A DNA stretch of 64,000 bases, taken from Treponema sp. UBA3862. Lineage in GTDB: Bacteria > Spirochaetota > Spirochaetia > Treponematales > Treponemataceae. Shown here piece after piece: positions 1 through 8,900 of the stretch. Positions within the stretch are counted from its first letter, which is position 1. Each line of letters opens with the position of its first letter. The translations under genes were made by a program, and so were the position numbers. The notes under the pieces are model-generated. The model was not told the origin of the DNA and searched no databases. It saw only the letters and a list, made by a program, of their open reading frames with translations. The DNA lies in assembly GCA_002392405.1 (NCBI GenBank), contig DGGY01000024.1:1-64000 (forward strand), written 5' to 3'.

Positions 1-103
1 TTTTCTTGCGAAAATTGCAGTTATTGTTTTGTCAGTTCAGGGGACCTTCACCCCCACATGCAGTAAGTGCATTATTCACAGTCGTCGAAACCGGTGCACC
101 CCC
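1..103 (-). ncRNA. ssrA: tmRNA (ssrA), 5' part, cut by the window edge
   Basis: Read leftward, the RNA starts with five G residues (103-99) and runs into GGTTTCGACG, the conserved tmRNA 5' half of the tRNA-like domain. It aligns without gaps over the first 20 bases with the Treponema pallidum tmRNA start as I remember it. Further on it has AATAACTGC, which matches the sequence just before the resume codon in that species (ATAACTGCC). The tag frame would open with GCA and read A-I-F-A-R-K before the edge; I hold that reading loosely. tmRNA rescues stalled ribosomes with SmpB and marks proteins for ClpXP, whose genes lie directly upstream. The 3' part is outside the window. Confidence 0.85.
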
Positions 104-120
104 AATACATTTTCAATAAA

Positions 121-149
121 AATATAGTAAATATTTTTTTTATCGTCAA
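121..149 (-). promoter_or_regulatory. sigma-70-type promoter of ssrA
   Basis: On the minus strand TTGACG (149-144) is followed after 17 bases by TATATT (126-121). The tmRNA 5' end lies about 18 bases past the -10, so a short 5' trimming by RNase P is implied. Confidence 0.65.
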
Positions 150-186
150 TATAAAAAGGTCAGCCAGAAAAGTATAAGTCATCGCT

Positions 187-214
187 AAAAAAAAAGCAGC
201 GCAAGGATGCGCTG
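187..214 (-). terminator. Rho-independent terminator after clpX
   Basis: Minus strand hairpin CAGCGCA, loop TCCT, TGCGCTG (214-197) followed by a run of T (195-187). It ends the leftward tig-clpP-clpX direction before ssrA. The core GCAGCGCA-N-GGATGCGCTGTT (plus strand, 196-216) recurs at 20031-20051. Confidence 0.75.
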
Positions 215-225
215 TTGTATAGAGG

Positions 226-285
226 ACAGAAATTACACAGTAATTTCTGTCGCATAAAAAAATCCATGGATGGATTTTTTTATGC
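226..285. repeat. Two perfect hairpins at the clpX 3' end
   Basis: First hairpin: ACAGAAATTAC (226-236), loop ACA, GTAATTTCTGT (240-250), 11 bp. Second: GCATAAAAAAATCCA (252-266), loop TGGA (267-270), then its perfect complement (271-285), 15 bp; it contains the clpX stop codon (280-282). With the terminator at 197-214 this makes three consecutive stem-loops in the clpX 3' region. Confidence 0.7.
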
Positions 286-1554
286 CGTCTCCTTATTCTC
301 TTTAATAAGAAGTGTTTCTGGAGCAGGAAGCTTGTTTGTAACTACAATCTCTTTAGTAACAGTAAGTTTCTTTTTTCCCTTAACACTTGGTGCTTCATAC
401 ATTACATCCATAAGAAGCTTTTCACAAATTGAGCGTAAACCTCTGGCGCCTGTCTTCTGCTGGATTGCAATATCTGCTATAGCTTCAAGTGCATCATCAG
501 TAAATTCAAGGTCAAGGTCATCATAATCAAAACTTGCTTTAAGCTGGTTTACGATTGAATTTTTCGGCTCTGTGAGAATTCTTTTTAAGTCTGCTTTTGT
601 CAGCTCTTTGAGTGCTACAGTAATCGGCATACGTCCGATGATTTCAGGAATAAGACCGAATTTAACAAGATCGTCAGGAGTACACTGATTTAAAAGTTCC
701 ATACGTTCTTCTTCATCCATTGTTCCGATATTTCCTCCGAAACCAATAGATTTTCCTGCAACGCGCTGTTCGATGATTTTATCGATTCCTACGAAAGCAC
801 CGCCGAGAATAAAAAGAATGTTTGTTGTGTCAATTTCCAGCATTTCCTGATTCGGATGCTTTCTTCCGCCCTGAGGTGGAACTGAAGCTACTGTGCCTTC
901 AATGATTTTTAAGAGTGCCTGCTGAACGCCTTCACCTGAAACATCTCTTGTAATTGAAGTGTTTTCACTTTTACGGCCGATTTTATCGATTTCATCAATA
1001 AAGATGATTCCTCTTTCTGCGGCCGGAATATTACCGTCAGCAGCGTTTATAAGCTTTAAAAGTACATTTTCTACGTCTTCACCTACATATCCTGCTTCTG
1101 TGAGGGTAGTGGCATCTGCAATAGCAAAAGGTACCTTAAGTTTCTGAGCAAGGGTGCGTGCAAGAAGTGTTTTTCCGCTTCCAGTTGGACCGATTAAAAG
1201 TACATTTGACTTTTCAATTTTAACATCGTTTGAATTATCACCTGCAGCAGTTCTTTTTTTAGCACTCATTCTTTTGTAGTGATTGTATACTGCAACTGAA
1301 AGGGCTTTTTTTGCGTAATCCTGTCCCACAACATACTGATCAAGATATTTCTTAAAGTCTTTAGGAGATGATACATCATCCATATTGATAGGCGAAAGAT
1401 CACTCTGCTGTTCTTCAAGAATTGTCTGGCATACTGTAATACATTTATCACAGATGAAAATATTGTTTGCTGGTCCTGCAACCAGTGTACGTGAATCGCT
1501 TGCAGGCTTACCGCAGAAAGAGCAGTACTGATTGTCGCTTCTGAAGCCTCTCAT
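280..1554 (-). CDS. clpX: ClpX, ATP-dependent unfoldase subunit of ClpXP
   Basis: ClpX recognises substrates, including tmRNA-tagged proteins, unfolds them with ATP and feeds them to ClpP in the cytoplasm. The 424-residue protein has the normal family length. It starts with a zinc-binding domain (Cys11, Cys14, Cys35, Cys38), then the AAA+ module with Walker A GPTGSGKT (122-129), the pore-loop motif GYVGED, Walker B FIDEID and an IGF loop (KSIGFGG) that docks on ClpP. The start ATG has AAGGAG nine bases upstream. It lies 13 bp after clpP in the same direction, so clpP and clpX should share a transcript. ssrA lies immediately downstream. Confidence 0.97.
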   Translation of the reverse strand: MRGFRSDNQYCSFCGKPASDSRTLVAGPANNIFICDKCITVCQTILEEQQSDLSPINMDDVSSPKDFKKYLDQYVVGQDYAKKALSVAVYNHYKRMSAKKRTAAGDNSNDVKIEKSNVLLIGPTGSGKTLLARTLAQKLKVPFAIADATTLTEAGYVGEDVENVLLKLINAADGNIPAAERGIIFIDEIDKIGRKSENTSITRDVSGEGVQQALLKIIEGTVASVPPQGGRKHPNQEMLEIDTTNILFILGGAFVGIDKIIEQRVAGKSIGFGGNIGTMDEEERMELLNQCTPDDLVKFGLIPEIIGRMPITVALKELTKADLKRILTEPKNSIVNQLKASFDYDDLDLEFTDDALEAIADIAIQQKTGARGLRSICEKLLMDVMYEAPSVKGKKKLTVTKEIVVTNKLPAPETLLIKENKETA

Positions 1555-1567
1555 TTATTTGTTCTCC

Positions 1568-2179
1568 TTATTTCTTGTTGTCTGCGCGTCTTGGCATTAC
1601 TTTATCAATAATACCGTATTCTTTTGCCTGTTCTGCAGTCATAAAATAGTCGCGTTCAATATCGTTTGCAATCTGTTCCGGTGATTTTCCTGTTTTTTCA
1701 GCGAGGAAGTCGATTGAAAGTTTTTTGATTCTTAAAATCTCTTTTGCCTGAACTGTAATATCACTCTGCTGTCCGCCTACGGCTCCTGACGGCTGATGAA
1801 TCATGATGCGGCTTGAAGGGAGTGAGAATCTTTTTCCGATTGTTCCTCCGGCAAGAAGAAGTGCTCCCATTGAGCATGCCTGTCCTACACAGATTGTCTG
1901 AATGTCACATTTTACATACTGCATTGTATCGTAAATTGCCAGTCCAGCAGTAACAGAGCCGCCCGGTGAATTAATGTAAATGCTTATATCTTTGTCAGGA
2001 TTTTCTGATTCACAAAAAAGAAGCTGCGCAACAATAAGATTTGCAGAAACATCATCAATCTGTCCGTCAATAAAAATGATTCTGTCCTTTAAAAGACGTG
2101 AAAAAATATCATAGGCTCTTTCGCCGTTTCCGGTGCGCTCAATTACGCTTGGTATATATGAATTCATAACAGGGTCCAT
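1568..2179 (-). CDS. clpP: ClpP, protease subunit of ClpXP
   Basis: Serine protease that forms the tetradecameric chamber of ClpXP. The protein is 203 residues. The catalytic triad is visible as Ser103 in ACSMGA, His128 in MIHQPSG and Asp177 in ERDYFM. The ATG at 2179 is preceded by AGGAG at 7 bases, better than the internal ATG four codons on. It has its own promoter (2198-2226) although a terminator separates it from tig, so clpP-clpX can be expressed independently of trigger factor. Confidence 0.97.
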   Translation of the reverse strand: MDPVMNSYIPSVIERTGNGERAYDIFSRLLKDRIIFIDGQIDDVSANLIVAQLLFCESENPDKDISIYINSPGGSVTAGLAIYDTMQYVKCDIQTICVGQACSMGALLLAGGTIGKRFSLPSSRIMIHQPSGAVGGQQSDITVQAKEILRIKKLSIDFLAEKTGKSPEQIANDIERDYFMTAEQAKEYGIIDKVMPRRADNKK

Positions 2180-2197
2180 AATTTTACTCCTAAGATA

Positions 2198-2226
2198 AAT
2201 ATAGTAACAAATTCACATAAAATCAA
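2198..2226 (-). promoter_or_regulatory. Promoter of clpP-clpX
   Basis: Minus strand TTGATT (2226-2221), 17-base spacer, TATATT (2203-2198), about 20 bp before the clpP start. The -35 overlaps the T-run of the tig terminator. Confidence 0.6.
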
Positions 2227-2268
2227 AAAAAAACGGAATGTTAACAAAAAAATCTGCTACATTCCGTC
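2225..2268 (-). terminator. Rho-independent terminator of tig
   Basis: Minus strand ACGGAATGT (2268-2260) pairs with ACATTCCGT (2242-2234), 9 bp, followed by nine or more T residues. Confidence 0.85.
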
Positions 2269-2289
2269 CTTTAACTTTAATGATTTGAA

Positions 2290-3651
2290 TTAGTTAGCGT
2301 TGAAAAGGTCGGCAAAAGCGATTTTGTCACCTTTTGAAACTTTAATCTGCTTGAAAATGTCATCATAAAGTTTCTGCTCCTTAACGTCGTCAATAAACCA
2401 TTCTTTTGAGCGTGGATCAGCATAGTGTTTTTTAACATCTTCTACTGATACTCCGTTTGATTCTGCAAGTGCTTTGTAAGCATCTTCAACTTCTTCAGGA
2501 GTTACAGAAATGTTCTTTGCTTTCATAAGTGAATCAACGATGATTCTGCTCTTGAGCATTTTTTCTGCATCGCCGGTCCACTGTGTAAGCATGTCTTCTT
2601 TTTTCTGACCTGAAGCAGTAATCATTCTTTCGAGGTCTTCAGGACTTGTCTGGAACTGCTGAGCCATCTGTGCCCAGCGTCCGTTGAGTTCTGCCTGGAG
2701 CATTGATTCTGGAATTTCAAACTTATTCTTTTCAATAAGCTGTTCAAGAAGTGAATTAACTTTCATTTCTTTAATTCTTCTGTCTTTTGCAGTATTGAGG
2801 TTTTTAAGTATGTCAGCCTTGAGGTCTGCAAGTGTCTTGTATTTGTCACTTACATCCTGTGCAAGATCATCGTCAAGGGCAGGGAGTGTGCGTACTTTAA
2901 TCTGCTTTACTGTAACGCTGTATTTTTTTGTAGTTCCTGCAAGTTCCTTGTCAGCTTCTGTTTTTGGATATTTTTTAGTGATTTCTTTTGTTTCACCGTT
3001 TTTCATACCGATGATTTCGTCATCGATTTTGTAAACATTTTCTTTTGTTCCGATTGTGAAAGTAAAACCAGCTCTTTTTGTAGAAGCGATTTCTTTTCCG
3101 TCGTCACCGATTTCTGCAATATCAATAGTTACGATATTGTCTTTTTCTGCTTTTTCACCGTCTTTTTTATCCATTACGGCAGCGTTGCGTTCCTGAATTC
3201 CCTTTAATTCTTCTGCAACTTCAGCATCGCCTACAGATACCTGAGGTTCTTTTACAGAAATTCCATTGAAATCTTTAACTTCTACTGAAGGGAATACATC
3301 ATATGTAACAGTGAATGTGAAGTCTTTTGAAGAATCAAATGCAGGCATTTCATCCATTCTTGGCTGTGCATATGGAAGCGGACGGTTTTCAGTTTCTTTT
3401 TCATCCTGGAAGATTTCATTGAGTACATTGTCAATAAGATCGCCTGCTGCTTCGAGTTTGATCTGTTCACCGTATTTGCGTTCTAAAACATTTGCAGGAA
3501 CGTGACCTTTGCGGAAACCAGGAATCTGAACCTGTTTTACATACTTTCCAAGTGTTGATTTGTAGCTTTCTTCAACGTCTTTTTTTGCTACTGTAACTGT
3601 TAATTTTGCTGCTGAGTGTTCAAGCTTTGTGATTTCTTTTGTGAATTTCAC
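2290..3651 (-). CDS. tig: Trigger factor, ribosome-bound chaperone and peptidyl-prolyl isomerase
   Basis: Trigger factor binds ribosomal protein L23 at the exit tunnel and shields nascent chains. The protein is 453 residues, in the usual range. The N-terminal ribosome-binding domain carries the signature GFRKGHVP (about 46-53). A FKBP-like domain follows around 160-250, then a helical C-terminal arm region. The start codon is GTG (3651) behind AGGGGC; no better ATG lies upstream. It precedes clpP and clpX in the common tig-clpP-clpX order but has its own terminator. Confidence 0.96.
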   Translation of the reverse strand: MKFTKEITKLEHSAAKLTVTVAKKDVEESYKSTLGKYVKQVQIPGFRKGHVPANVLERKYGEQIKLEAAGDLIDNVLNEIFQDEKETENRPLPYAQPRMDEMPAFDSSKDFTFTVTYDVFPSVEVKDFNGISVKEPQVSVGDAEVAEELKGIQERNAAVMDKKDGEKAEKDNIVTIDIAEIGDDGKEIASTKRAGFTFTIGTKENVYKIDDEIIGMKNGETKEITKKYPKTEADKELAGTTKKYSVTVKQIKVRTLPALDDDLAQDVSDKYKTLADLKADILKNLNTAKDRRIKEMKVNSLLEQLIEKNKFEIPESMLQAELNGRWAQMAQQFQTSPEDLERMITASGQKKEDMLTQWTGDAEKMLKSRIIVDSLMKAKNISVTPEEVEDAYKALAESNGVSVEDVKKHYADPRSKEWFIDDVKEQKLYDDIFKQIKVSKGDKIAFADLFNAN

Positions 3652-3715
3652 TTTTACGCCCCTTAAAAAATTATCAAAGTTGCCTCTAAAAATTTCAGTA
3701 TTTTTGAGGTTTCCT

Positions 3716-3751
3716 AAAAAAAAAGCGATTCAGATGAGTTCCAAATCGCTT
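3716..3751 (-). terminator. Terminator of the tRNA array
   Basis: Minus strand AAGCGATT (3751-3744) pairs with AATCGCTT (3730-3723), followed by nine T residues. It lies seven bases after the last tRNA-Gly. Confidence 0.8.
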
Positions 3752-3757
3752 CAGTAG

Positions 3758-3829
3758 AGCGGAAAACGGGATTCGAACCCGCGACATCCACCTTGGCAAG
3801 GTGACGCGCTACCACTGCGCTATTTCCGC
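3758..3829 (-). tRNA. tRNA-Gly(GCC), copy 2
   Basis: Full cloverleaf of 72 nt without encoded CCA. The anticodon loop reads CTTGCCAAG with anticodon GCC. Identical to the copy 102 bp away at 3860-3931. Confidence 0.95.
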
Positions 3830-3859
3830 AAAAAATATTACATCTGTTTTTTACAGTAG

Positions 3860-3931
3860 AGCGGAAAACGGGATTCGAACCCGCGACATCCACCTTGGCA
3901 AGGTGACGCGCTACCACTGCGCTATTTCCGC
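3860..3931 (-). tRNA. tRNA-Gly(GCC), copy 1
   Basis: Identical 72-nt tRNA with anticodon GCC. The flanking bases TACAGTAGA and TTCAGTAGA are also similar, so the pair looks like a tandem duplication with a 102-bp period. Confidence 0.95.
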
Positions 3932-3942
3932 AAATTAATGAT

Positions 3943-4022
3943 TGCGAGAGAAGGGACTTGAACCCTTACGCCGAAGCACTAGATCCTAAGTCTAGCGTGT
4001 ATGCCAATTTCACCACTCTCGC
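3943..4022 (-). tRNA. tRNA-Leu(TAG)
   Basis: Acceptor arm GCGAGAG/CTCTCGC with discriminator A, 80 nt, a class II tRNA with a long variable arm. Anticodon loop contains TAG. Confidence 0.93.
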
Positions 4023-4084
4023 AGGTTTTACCGGCACATGACATAAGTCACAATCCGATCTTTCTGTTCAAACTTAAAGTTTGA

Positions 4085-4157
4085 TGAGCGACCGGGGGCT
4101 CGAACCCCGGACCCACAGATTAAGAGTCTGTTGCTCTACCAACTGAGCTAGTCGCCC
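4085..4157 (-). tRNA. tRNA-Lys(CTT)
   Basis: Acceptor GGGCGAC pairs with GTCGCTC (one G-U), discriminator A, 73 nt. Anticodon loop ACTCTTAAT gives CTT. Confidence 0.94.
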
Positions 4158-4172
4158 GAAAATTATCAGTTT

Positions 4173-4246
4173 TGCGTCTGACACGGCTCGAACGTGCAAC
4201 CTACGGATTCGAAGTCCGTTGCTCTATCCAGTTGAGCTACAAACGC
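4173..4246 (-). tRNA. tRNA-Arg(TCG)
   Basis: Acceptor GCGTTTG pairs with CAGACGC, discriminator A, 74 nt. Anticodon loop ACTTCGAAT gives TCG. Confidence 0.93.
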
Positions 4247-4300
4247 ATTTGTAATTAACCAGTGAGCTATGCTGCATCCAGGCGTATCAGAAAGAAAGTG

Positions 4301-4373
4301 GGTGCCTGGTGGGTTTCGAACCCACGACAGCCAGATCCACAATCTGGAACTCTACCCCTGAGCTACAGGCACC
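4301..4373 (-). tRNA. tRNA-His(GTG)
   Basis: Acceptor GTGCCTG pairs with CAGGCAC. The extra G at position -1 (complement of 4373) faces discriminator C73, the hallmark of histidine tRNA. Anticodon GTG. First gene of the leftward array. Confidence 0.95.
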
Positions 4374-4391
4374 GTGTAACTGATGTATGCT

Positions 4392-4421
4392 AATATATCA
4401 AAAATATTTATAGTGTGTCAA
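4392..4421 (-). promoter_or_regulatory. Promoter of the six-tRNA array
   Basis: Minus strand consensus TTGACA (4421-4416), 18-base spacer, TATATT (4397-4392), about 19 bp ahead of tRNA-His. Confidence 0.65.
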
Positions 4422-4512
4422 TAATCAAATCTCTCAAATTTTGTCATTTTGGTAAAAATACCCCTGTCTTTTGTCTGTTAATTTCTTTAAAAATATTTTC
4501 ACAATTTTTTCT

Positions 4513-4539
4513 TAAGTGACTGTTTTTAATTTCCGATAT
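4513..4539 (+). promoter_or_regulatory. Sigma-28 (FliA/SigD)-like promoter of flgN-flgK-flgL-fliW-csrA
   Basis: TAAG (4513-4516), 15-base spacer, TCCGATAT (4532-4539). The family consensus is TAAA, 14-16 bases, GCCGATAW. The flgN start lies 35 bp downstream. Nothing else is seen in the 200-bp gap from 4374 to 4573 except the divergent tRNA promoter. Confidence 0.6.
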
Positions 4540-4573
4540 TAAAAGAGTAGAAATCTATCTTTAAGGAAGCCTT

Positions 4574-5017
4574 ATGGAAGCACTGGAAATTAAAGCCGAA
4601 CTTATTAATGTTCTTCATAAAGAATCGAATCTTCTTGATGAGATTTTAAAGCATCAGGATGCGGTTCATGAATGTGTAAGAAAAAGAAACTGGATTGAAC
4701 TTGAAAATCTTCTTGCAGCTTTACAGATAATGAGTGAAGACTTTGTAGAACTTGATAATAAACGTTCAGAACTTAGTGAAAATGCTGATATTTCGCGGGA
4801 TTTTGAAGTTACACCTGCTTTATCTTCTGTAAGATCAAAACTTTCTAAATCAAAACTTCAGAATAAAGTTCTTAATGAATATATTTCTACTACAAAAAGT
4901 TTTCTGCAGGGAATTTTTGATGAAGTTCTTCCTGAAAGAAGAAATATAACTTATTCACGTTATGGAAAAATCGTTAAAGGTGAATTACATAATGTTGTCG
5001 TAAATCAGGTAGTGTAA
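4574..5017 (+). CDS. flgN: FlgN-like export chaperone for FlgK and FlgL
   Basis: FlgN-type proteins hold the hook-filament junction proteins unfolded and deliver them to the flagellar export gate. The 147-residue product is almost all alpha-helical and acidic, with heptad-like leucines through residues 5-90, as in FlgN. No catalytic motif is visible. The identification rests mainly on size, helical character and its place directly before flgK and flgL, 21 bp upstream of flgK. The ATG has AAGGA upstream. First gene of the operon, behind a sigma-28-like promoter. Confidence 0.8.
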   Translation: MEALEIKAELINVLHKESNLLDEILKHQDAVHECVRKRNWIELENLLAALQIMSEDFVELDNKRSELSENADISRDFEVTPALSSVRSKLSKSKLQNKVLNEYISTTKSFLQGIFDEVLPERRNITYSRYGKIVKGELHNVVVNQVV

Positions 5018-5038
5018 AAAAAAGGTAAGGAGTACGAA

Positions 5039-6907
5039 ATGGCTAATTCATTTGCAGGAATAGAACTTGGAAAAAGAAGCATTATGGCTCATGCACAGCA
5101 GATTCAGACTGCAGGTCATAACATTTCAAATGCTGATACAGAAGGCTATACAAGACAGCGTGTTCAGGTAAAGACTTTTGAACCTCTTTACCGTCCGGAT
5201 TTAACAAGAGCTGAAACTCCGGGACAGATCGGGCAGGGTACTACAATTGAGAGTATCACCCGTCTTCGTGATGAAATGCTTGACCAGCGGATTGTTGCAC
5301 AGACTAACCAGGAATCTTACTGGGCAACCCGTGAACAGTATTACACCATGATTGAACAGATTTACAATGAACCTAATGATATTTCTGTCCGCACCAATAT
5401 GGATAAATTCTGGAATTCATGGCAGGAACTTTCTGTTTATCCTGACAGTAAAGCAGCGCGCCAGGCTGTTGTAACAAGGGGAGAAACTCTCGCTGAATCA
5501 ATCTCGCAGCGTTATAAGTCACTTGCCGGTGTTGGAACTTTAATAAATGGTGATATTGAATCAACTGTAAAACAGATTAATGATTTGACAAAGCAGATTG
5601 CTGATATCAACGGAGAAATCGTGCGTTCTAAGGCTATGGACGATAATCCTAATGATTTAATGGACAGGCGCGACCTTCTCGTTGAAAAACTTTCCGCCCT
5701 TGCAAATATTACGACAGATACAAGGGATGAAGATGAATTCCTTGTTCATGTAGAAGGACAGGTTTTAGTTCAGGGAAGTAAAGCCCGTCAGTTTGATCTT
5801 GTTCCTGATGCAGATAATAACGGTTACAGCAAAGTTATCTGGAAAGATACAGGAAATGAATCAGGCGTAAAATATGGAAAACTTGGAGCCCTTCTTGAAT
5901 TAAGGGATGTTGATATCCGTAATGAAGTTCAGTCATTAAATACAATGGCAATGAACTTTACTGATCTTGTAAATGACGTTCACCGCTCAGGAATCGGTTC
6001 AAATAATGTTACAGGCCTCGATTTCTTTGTTCAGCATCCTTTTGTTACAGATGTAAATGGAAACTATGACAGAAACGGTGACGGCGTTACAGACAGTTCT
6101 TATGTATTCCGTTTAAGCGGTACACACCCATTAAATCCTCAGGAAAAGGTCGGCTTTGAAGGTGTAATGACTTTGTCAGGCCGTGAAGGGAATGTAGAAG
6201 TTCCTTATTATGCAAATGATACAATCGGTGCAGTAATTGACCGCATAAATGATTCTCAGGGAGAAGTAAAAGCATATCTTGACCGTGATAATCATCTGGT
6301 TTTAAAAGCAACTACGGCTCAGAATATGTCTAACCCTGATTTTGTAATCCGTCATGTTGAAGATTCAGGAATGTTCCTTGCAGGATATACAGGAATCTTG
6401 AACGGAAGCGGTGAAGAAAATGCCTATGATTTTGCACGTGCTGATGCCGTAGATGTTCTTTCAGGAAGCTATGCTGTGGCACCCGTGTTAAATCCTTCTG
6501 ATTATATTGCAGTTAACAGTGCACTTAAAAATGACGTTAATTCAGTAGCCGCTGCTTTTCCAAATCCTCAGGGAAGGGCTGTTATTGGAGACGGAAGGGC
6601 TGCAGTTGAAATCGCAGCAATCAGAAATACTTCTGTGATGATTGGAACAAGCAGAACTTTTGACGATTATTTTGCTGAAAGTGTTACGAATGTAGGCCTT
6701 AAAGGAGAACAGGCAGAAAACATGCTTTTAAGTCAGAATGCAATTATGAATGATCTCCGTGATTTAAGGGATTCAATAAGCGGCGTAAATATTGATGAAG
6801 AACTTGCTGACATAATAAAATTCCAGCACGGTTACAATGCGGCTGCAAAATATGTAACAGTAATCGATGAGATGATTGATACAATCATTAACCGTCTGGG
6901 AGTTTAA
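5039..6907 (+). CDS. flgK: FlgK, hook-filament junction protein 1 (HAP1)
   Basis: FlgK caps the hook and joins it to the filament, which in spirochetes lies in the periplasm. The 622-residue protein has the N-terminal rod/hook-type motif (AGHNISNADTEGYTRQRV, about 26-43) and a C-terminal amphipathic helix containing NAAAKYVTVIDEMIDTIINR. Both ends form the D0/D1 coiled coil. The length is near the family norm. The SD is AAGGAG with a 6-base spacer. The 12-mer AAGGAGTACGAA over this SD (5027-5038) is also present in the loop of the flaB leader hairpin near 15657, so CsrA might act here too. Confidence 0.96.
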   Translation: MANSFAGIELGKRSIMAHAQQIQTAGHNISNADTEGYTRQRVQVKTFEPLYRPDLTRAETPGQIGQGTTIESITRLRDEMLDQRIVAQTNQESYWATREQYYTMIEQIYNEPNDISVRTNMDKFWNSWQELSVYPDSKAARQAVVTRGETLAESISQRYKSLAGVGTLINGDIESTVKQINDLTKQIADINGEIVRSKAMDDNPNDLMDRRDLLVEKLSALANITTDTRDEDEFLVHVEGQVLVQGSKARQFDLVPDADNNGYSKVIWKDTGNESGVKYGKLGALLELRDVDIRNEVQSLNTMAMNFTDLVNDVHRSGIGSNNVTGLDFFVQHPFVTDVNGNYDRNGDGVTDSSYVFRLSGTHPLNPQEKVGFEGVMTLSGREGNVEVPYYANDTIGAVIDRINDSQGEVKAYLDRDNHLVLKATTAQNMSNPDFVIRHVEDSGMFLAGYTGILNGSGEENAYDFARADAVDVLSGSYAVAPVLNPSDYIAVNSALKNDVNSVAAAFPNPQGRAVIGDGRAAVEIAAIRNTSVMIGTSRTFDDYFAESVTNVGLKGEQAENMLLSQNAIMNDLRDLRDSISGVNIDEELADIIKFQHGYNAAAKYVTVIDEMIDTIINRLGV

Positions 6908-6950
6908 GTTCATAAGGTAAAGATACGATAATTTAACTAAGAGGTATTTT

Positions 6951-8195
6951 ATGAAAAGAATCTCAAGCCAGATGAATAATAATAATACTCAATATAACCT
7001 GCGTATTCAGGAACGACGCATGAATAAACTGAATAATCAGCTTGGAACACAGCAGAAAATTCAGTCTCTTCGTGATGATCCTGTGGCTGCCGGTCATCTT
7101 GTAAAATACCAGTCTTATTTGAACCGTGTTAATAATTTTGAGAAAAACGGACTTACATTAAGCGACCAGTTTCTTTACCGTGAAGGTTACATGGAAAATT
7201 CTCTTGAAATCATGCAGAGAGTAAGAGAACTTGCTGTAACAGGTGCTAATGGAATCTATACAAATGATGATATGAGAAATATGGCCGTAGAAGTAGATGA
7301 ACTTTTGCAGGAACTTGTGCAGAACGCAAATGCAGTTGGTCCTGACGGTAATTCAATTTTTGCAGGAACAAACACCAACGCCGCTGCCTTTGAAATTGAC
7401 CTTGGGCATGTTGAAGGTGCCGTTTCTCCATTAATTTCTTCTGTGCGCTATAACGGAACAATTGATCAGAATAAAGTTGAAGTTGATGAAAATAAATATG
7501 TTACAGTTGATAATGTAGGCTCAAAAACTTTCTGGGCTGAACCTCAGCGCCTTTTTGGAGGCAGGGATTTGTCTTCATGGCAGGCAAAAGATGCCGGGGT
7601 AATCAATGTGGACGGTCAGTATATTCAGATGGAAGCAGGAGATACAGTATATTCGCTTGTTTCAAAAATCAACAGTTCAGGAGCTCCCGTTAAAGCTTCA
7701 ATAGACCCGATTACAAGCGGACTTAACCTTACGGGAACAGATGCTCATCAGCTCTGGCTTGAAGATGTTTCAGGAAATGTTTTAAATGACCTTGGGATAA
7801 TTAAGGATTCAAGTCAGCGCCCTCCTTATAACATGGCAGATAATGTCAGGGTATCAGGCGGCTCTTTGTTTGATACTGTAATTTCCCTCCGTGATTCTCT
7901 TTTAAAAGGTGACAGTGAAGCAATCGGTGGAAGAGTTATGGCATCATTGGATGCCGGAATCGGAAATCTTACTGCACGCGTTGCAAAATCCGGAAGTGAA
8001 TACGAAAGACTTCAGAATGACATTACAAGAAACAGTGCTACAGCCCTTAATGTTACTTCTCAGATAAGCCGTGAAGGAGACCTTGATTTAACTCAGGCTA
8101 TTACAGATCAGAAAATGCTCGAATATACACAGCAGGCAACCTTGAGTAATGCCGGAAAAATGTACAGTTCGTCACTTTTAAACTACATGCGTTAA
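6951..8195 (+). CDS. flgL: FlgL, hook-filament junction protein 3 (HAP3)
   Basis: FlgL forms the second ring of the hook-filament junction and is exported with the help of FlgN. The 414-residue protein has a flagellin-like N-terminal helix region (RISSQMNNNNTQYNLRIQER, residues 3-22), then SLRDDPVAAG and VRELAVTGANGIY, which resemble the flagellin D1 signature, and ends with the helical SNAGKMYSSSLLNYMR. It follows flgK by 43 bp with SD AGAGG. Confidence 0.94.
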   Translation: MKRISSQMNNNNTQYNLRIQERRMNKLNNQLGTQQKIQSLRDDPVAAGHLVKYQSYLNRVNNFEKNGLTLSDQFLYREGYMENSLEIMQRVRELAVTGANGIYTNDDMRNMAVEVDELLQELVQNANAVGPDGNSIFAGTNTNAAAFEIDLGHVEGAVSPLISSVRYNGTIDQNKVEVDENKYVTVDNVGSKTFWAEPQRLFGGRDLSSWQAKDAGVINVDGQYIQMEAGDTVYSLVSKINSSGAPVKASIDPITSGLNLTGTDAHQLWLEDVSGNVLNDLGIIKDSSQRPPYNMADNVRVSGGSLFDTVISLRDSLLKGDSEAIGGRVMASLDAGIGNLTARVAKSGSEYERLQNDITRNSATALNVTSQISREGDLDLTQAITDQKMLEYTQQATLSNAGKMYSSSLLNYMR

Positions 8196-8232
8196 TTAAA
8201 AAATAAATATAGACATGGAGGATATTTTAAAC

Positions 8233-8676
8233 ATGGATGTAAAGACAAAAACAATGGGAACCGTCAGTGTTGATGAAAAACAGATCATCAATTTTCCAAA
8301 CGGACTCTACGGCTTCGAAGAATTTCACCGTTACGCAATAATTGAGGCTGAATATCAGCCTTTCTACTGGCTTCAGTCCCTTGATGAGAGCGGGCTTGCC
8401 TTTATTATTGTAGACCCTTTCCTTATCATAAACGATTACGAACTGGATATAGACGATAAAACTCTCTCAGAAATTGGAATTGATTCTCCGGGGGATGTTA
8501 TTTTATTTGCAATTATCACTGTTCCTGCAGACGGACAGCCGATTACAGCTAATCTTCAGGGACCGGTTGTAATTAACCGTAAAAATAATACTGCACTTCA
8601 GGTTATTCTTTCTGATTCAAAATGGACCACTAAGCATAATATCATCAAAGCTTTAAAATCAAAAGGAACAAAGTAA
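8233..8676 (+). CDS. fliW: FliW, flagellar assembly factor and CsrA antagonist
   Basis: FliW binds CsrA allosterically and also binds flagellin; when free flagellin accumulates it releases CsrA, which then represses flagellin translation (known from Bacillus subtilis). The 147-residue product has the FliW pattern [13 protein letters not shown] near the N terminus and [18 protein letters not shown] in the middle. The ATG at 8233 is preferred over the one at 8215 because GGAGG (8218-8222) sits 10 bases ahead of it. Its stop codon shares one base with the csrA start, so the two are translationally coupled. Confidence 0.94.
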   Translation: MDVKTKTMGTVSVDEKQIINFPNGLYGFEEFHRYAIIEAEYQPFYWLQSLDESGLAFIIVDPFLIINDYELDIDDKTLSEIGIDSPGDVILFAIITVPADGQPITANLQGPVVINRKNNTALQVILSDSKWTTKHNIIKALKSKGTK

Positions 8677-8900
8677 TGCTGATATTATCAAGAAAAATCG
8701 ACGAAAAAATTAAAATAGGTGAGGACATTACCATCACATTAATAGAAGTACACGGAGATCAGGTGAAAATCGGTGTTGAAGCTCCTAAAAATGTAAAGGT
8801 TTTCCGTCAGGAAGTGTTTGACGCTATTCAGACAGAGAATAAGGAAGCTGCGGCCAGTTCAGAAACTCTCGAAGCACTTTCCAGATTCCTGTCTAACTGA
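8676..8900 (+). CDS. csrA: CsrA, RNA-binding translational regulator
   Basis: CsrA dimers bind ANGGA motifs, best in hairpin loops, and block ribosome binding. The 74-residue protein has the complete fold: [15 protein letters not shown] at the N terminus with the RNA-contacting Leu4 and Arg6, and [18 protein letters not shown] carrying the second binding edge with Arg44. The C-terminal tail is somewhat longer than in Escherichia coli CsrA. It is the last gene of the operon and overlaps fliW by one base. The likely targets are the two flaB leaders at 15541-15820 and 16815-16980. Confidence 0.96.
   Translation: MLILSRKIDEKIKIGEDITITLIEVHGDQVKIGVEAPKNVKVFRQEVFDAIQTENKEAAASSETLEALSRFLSN

Noticed and set aside
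3714..3917. An open frame across the two tRNA-Gly genes
   Set aside because: It is created by the duplicated tRNA sequence and has no SD; its two halves are the same peptide repeated.
3758..3931. Direct repeats that might suggest a CRISPR-like array
   Set aside because: Each unit is a complete tRNA-Gly cloverleaf; there are only two and no spacers.
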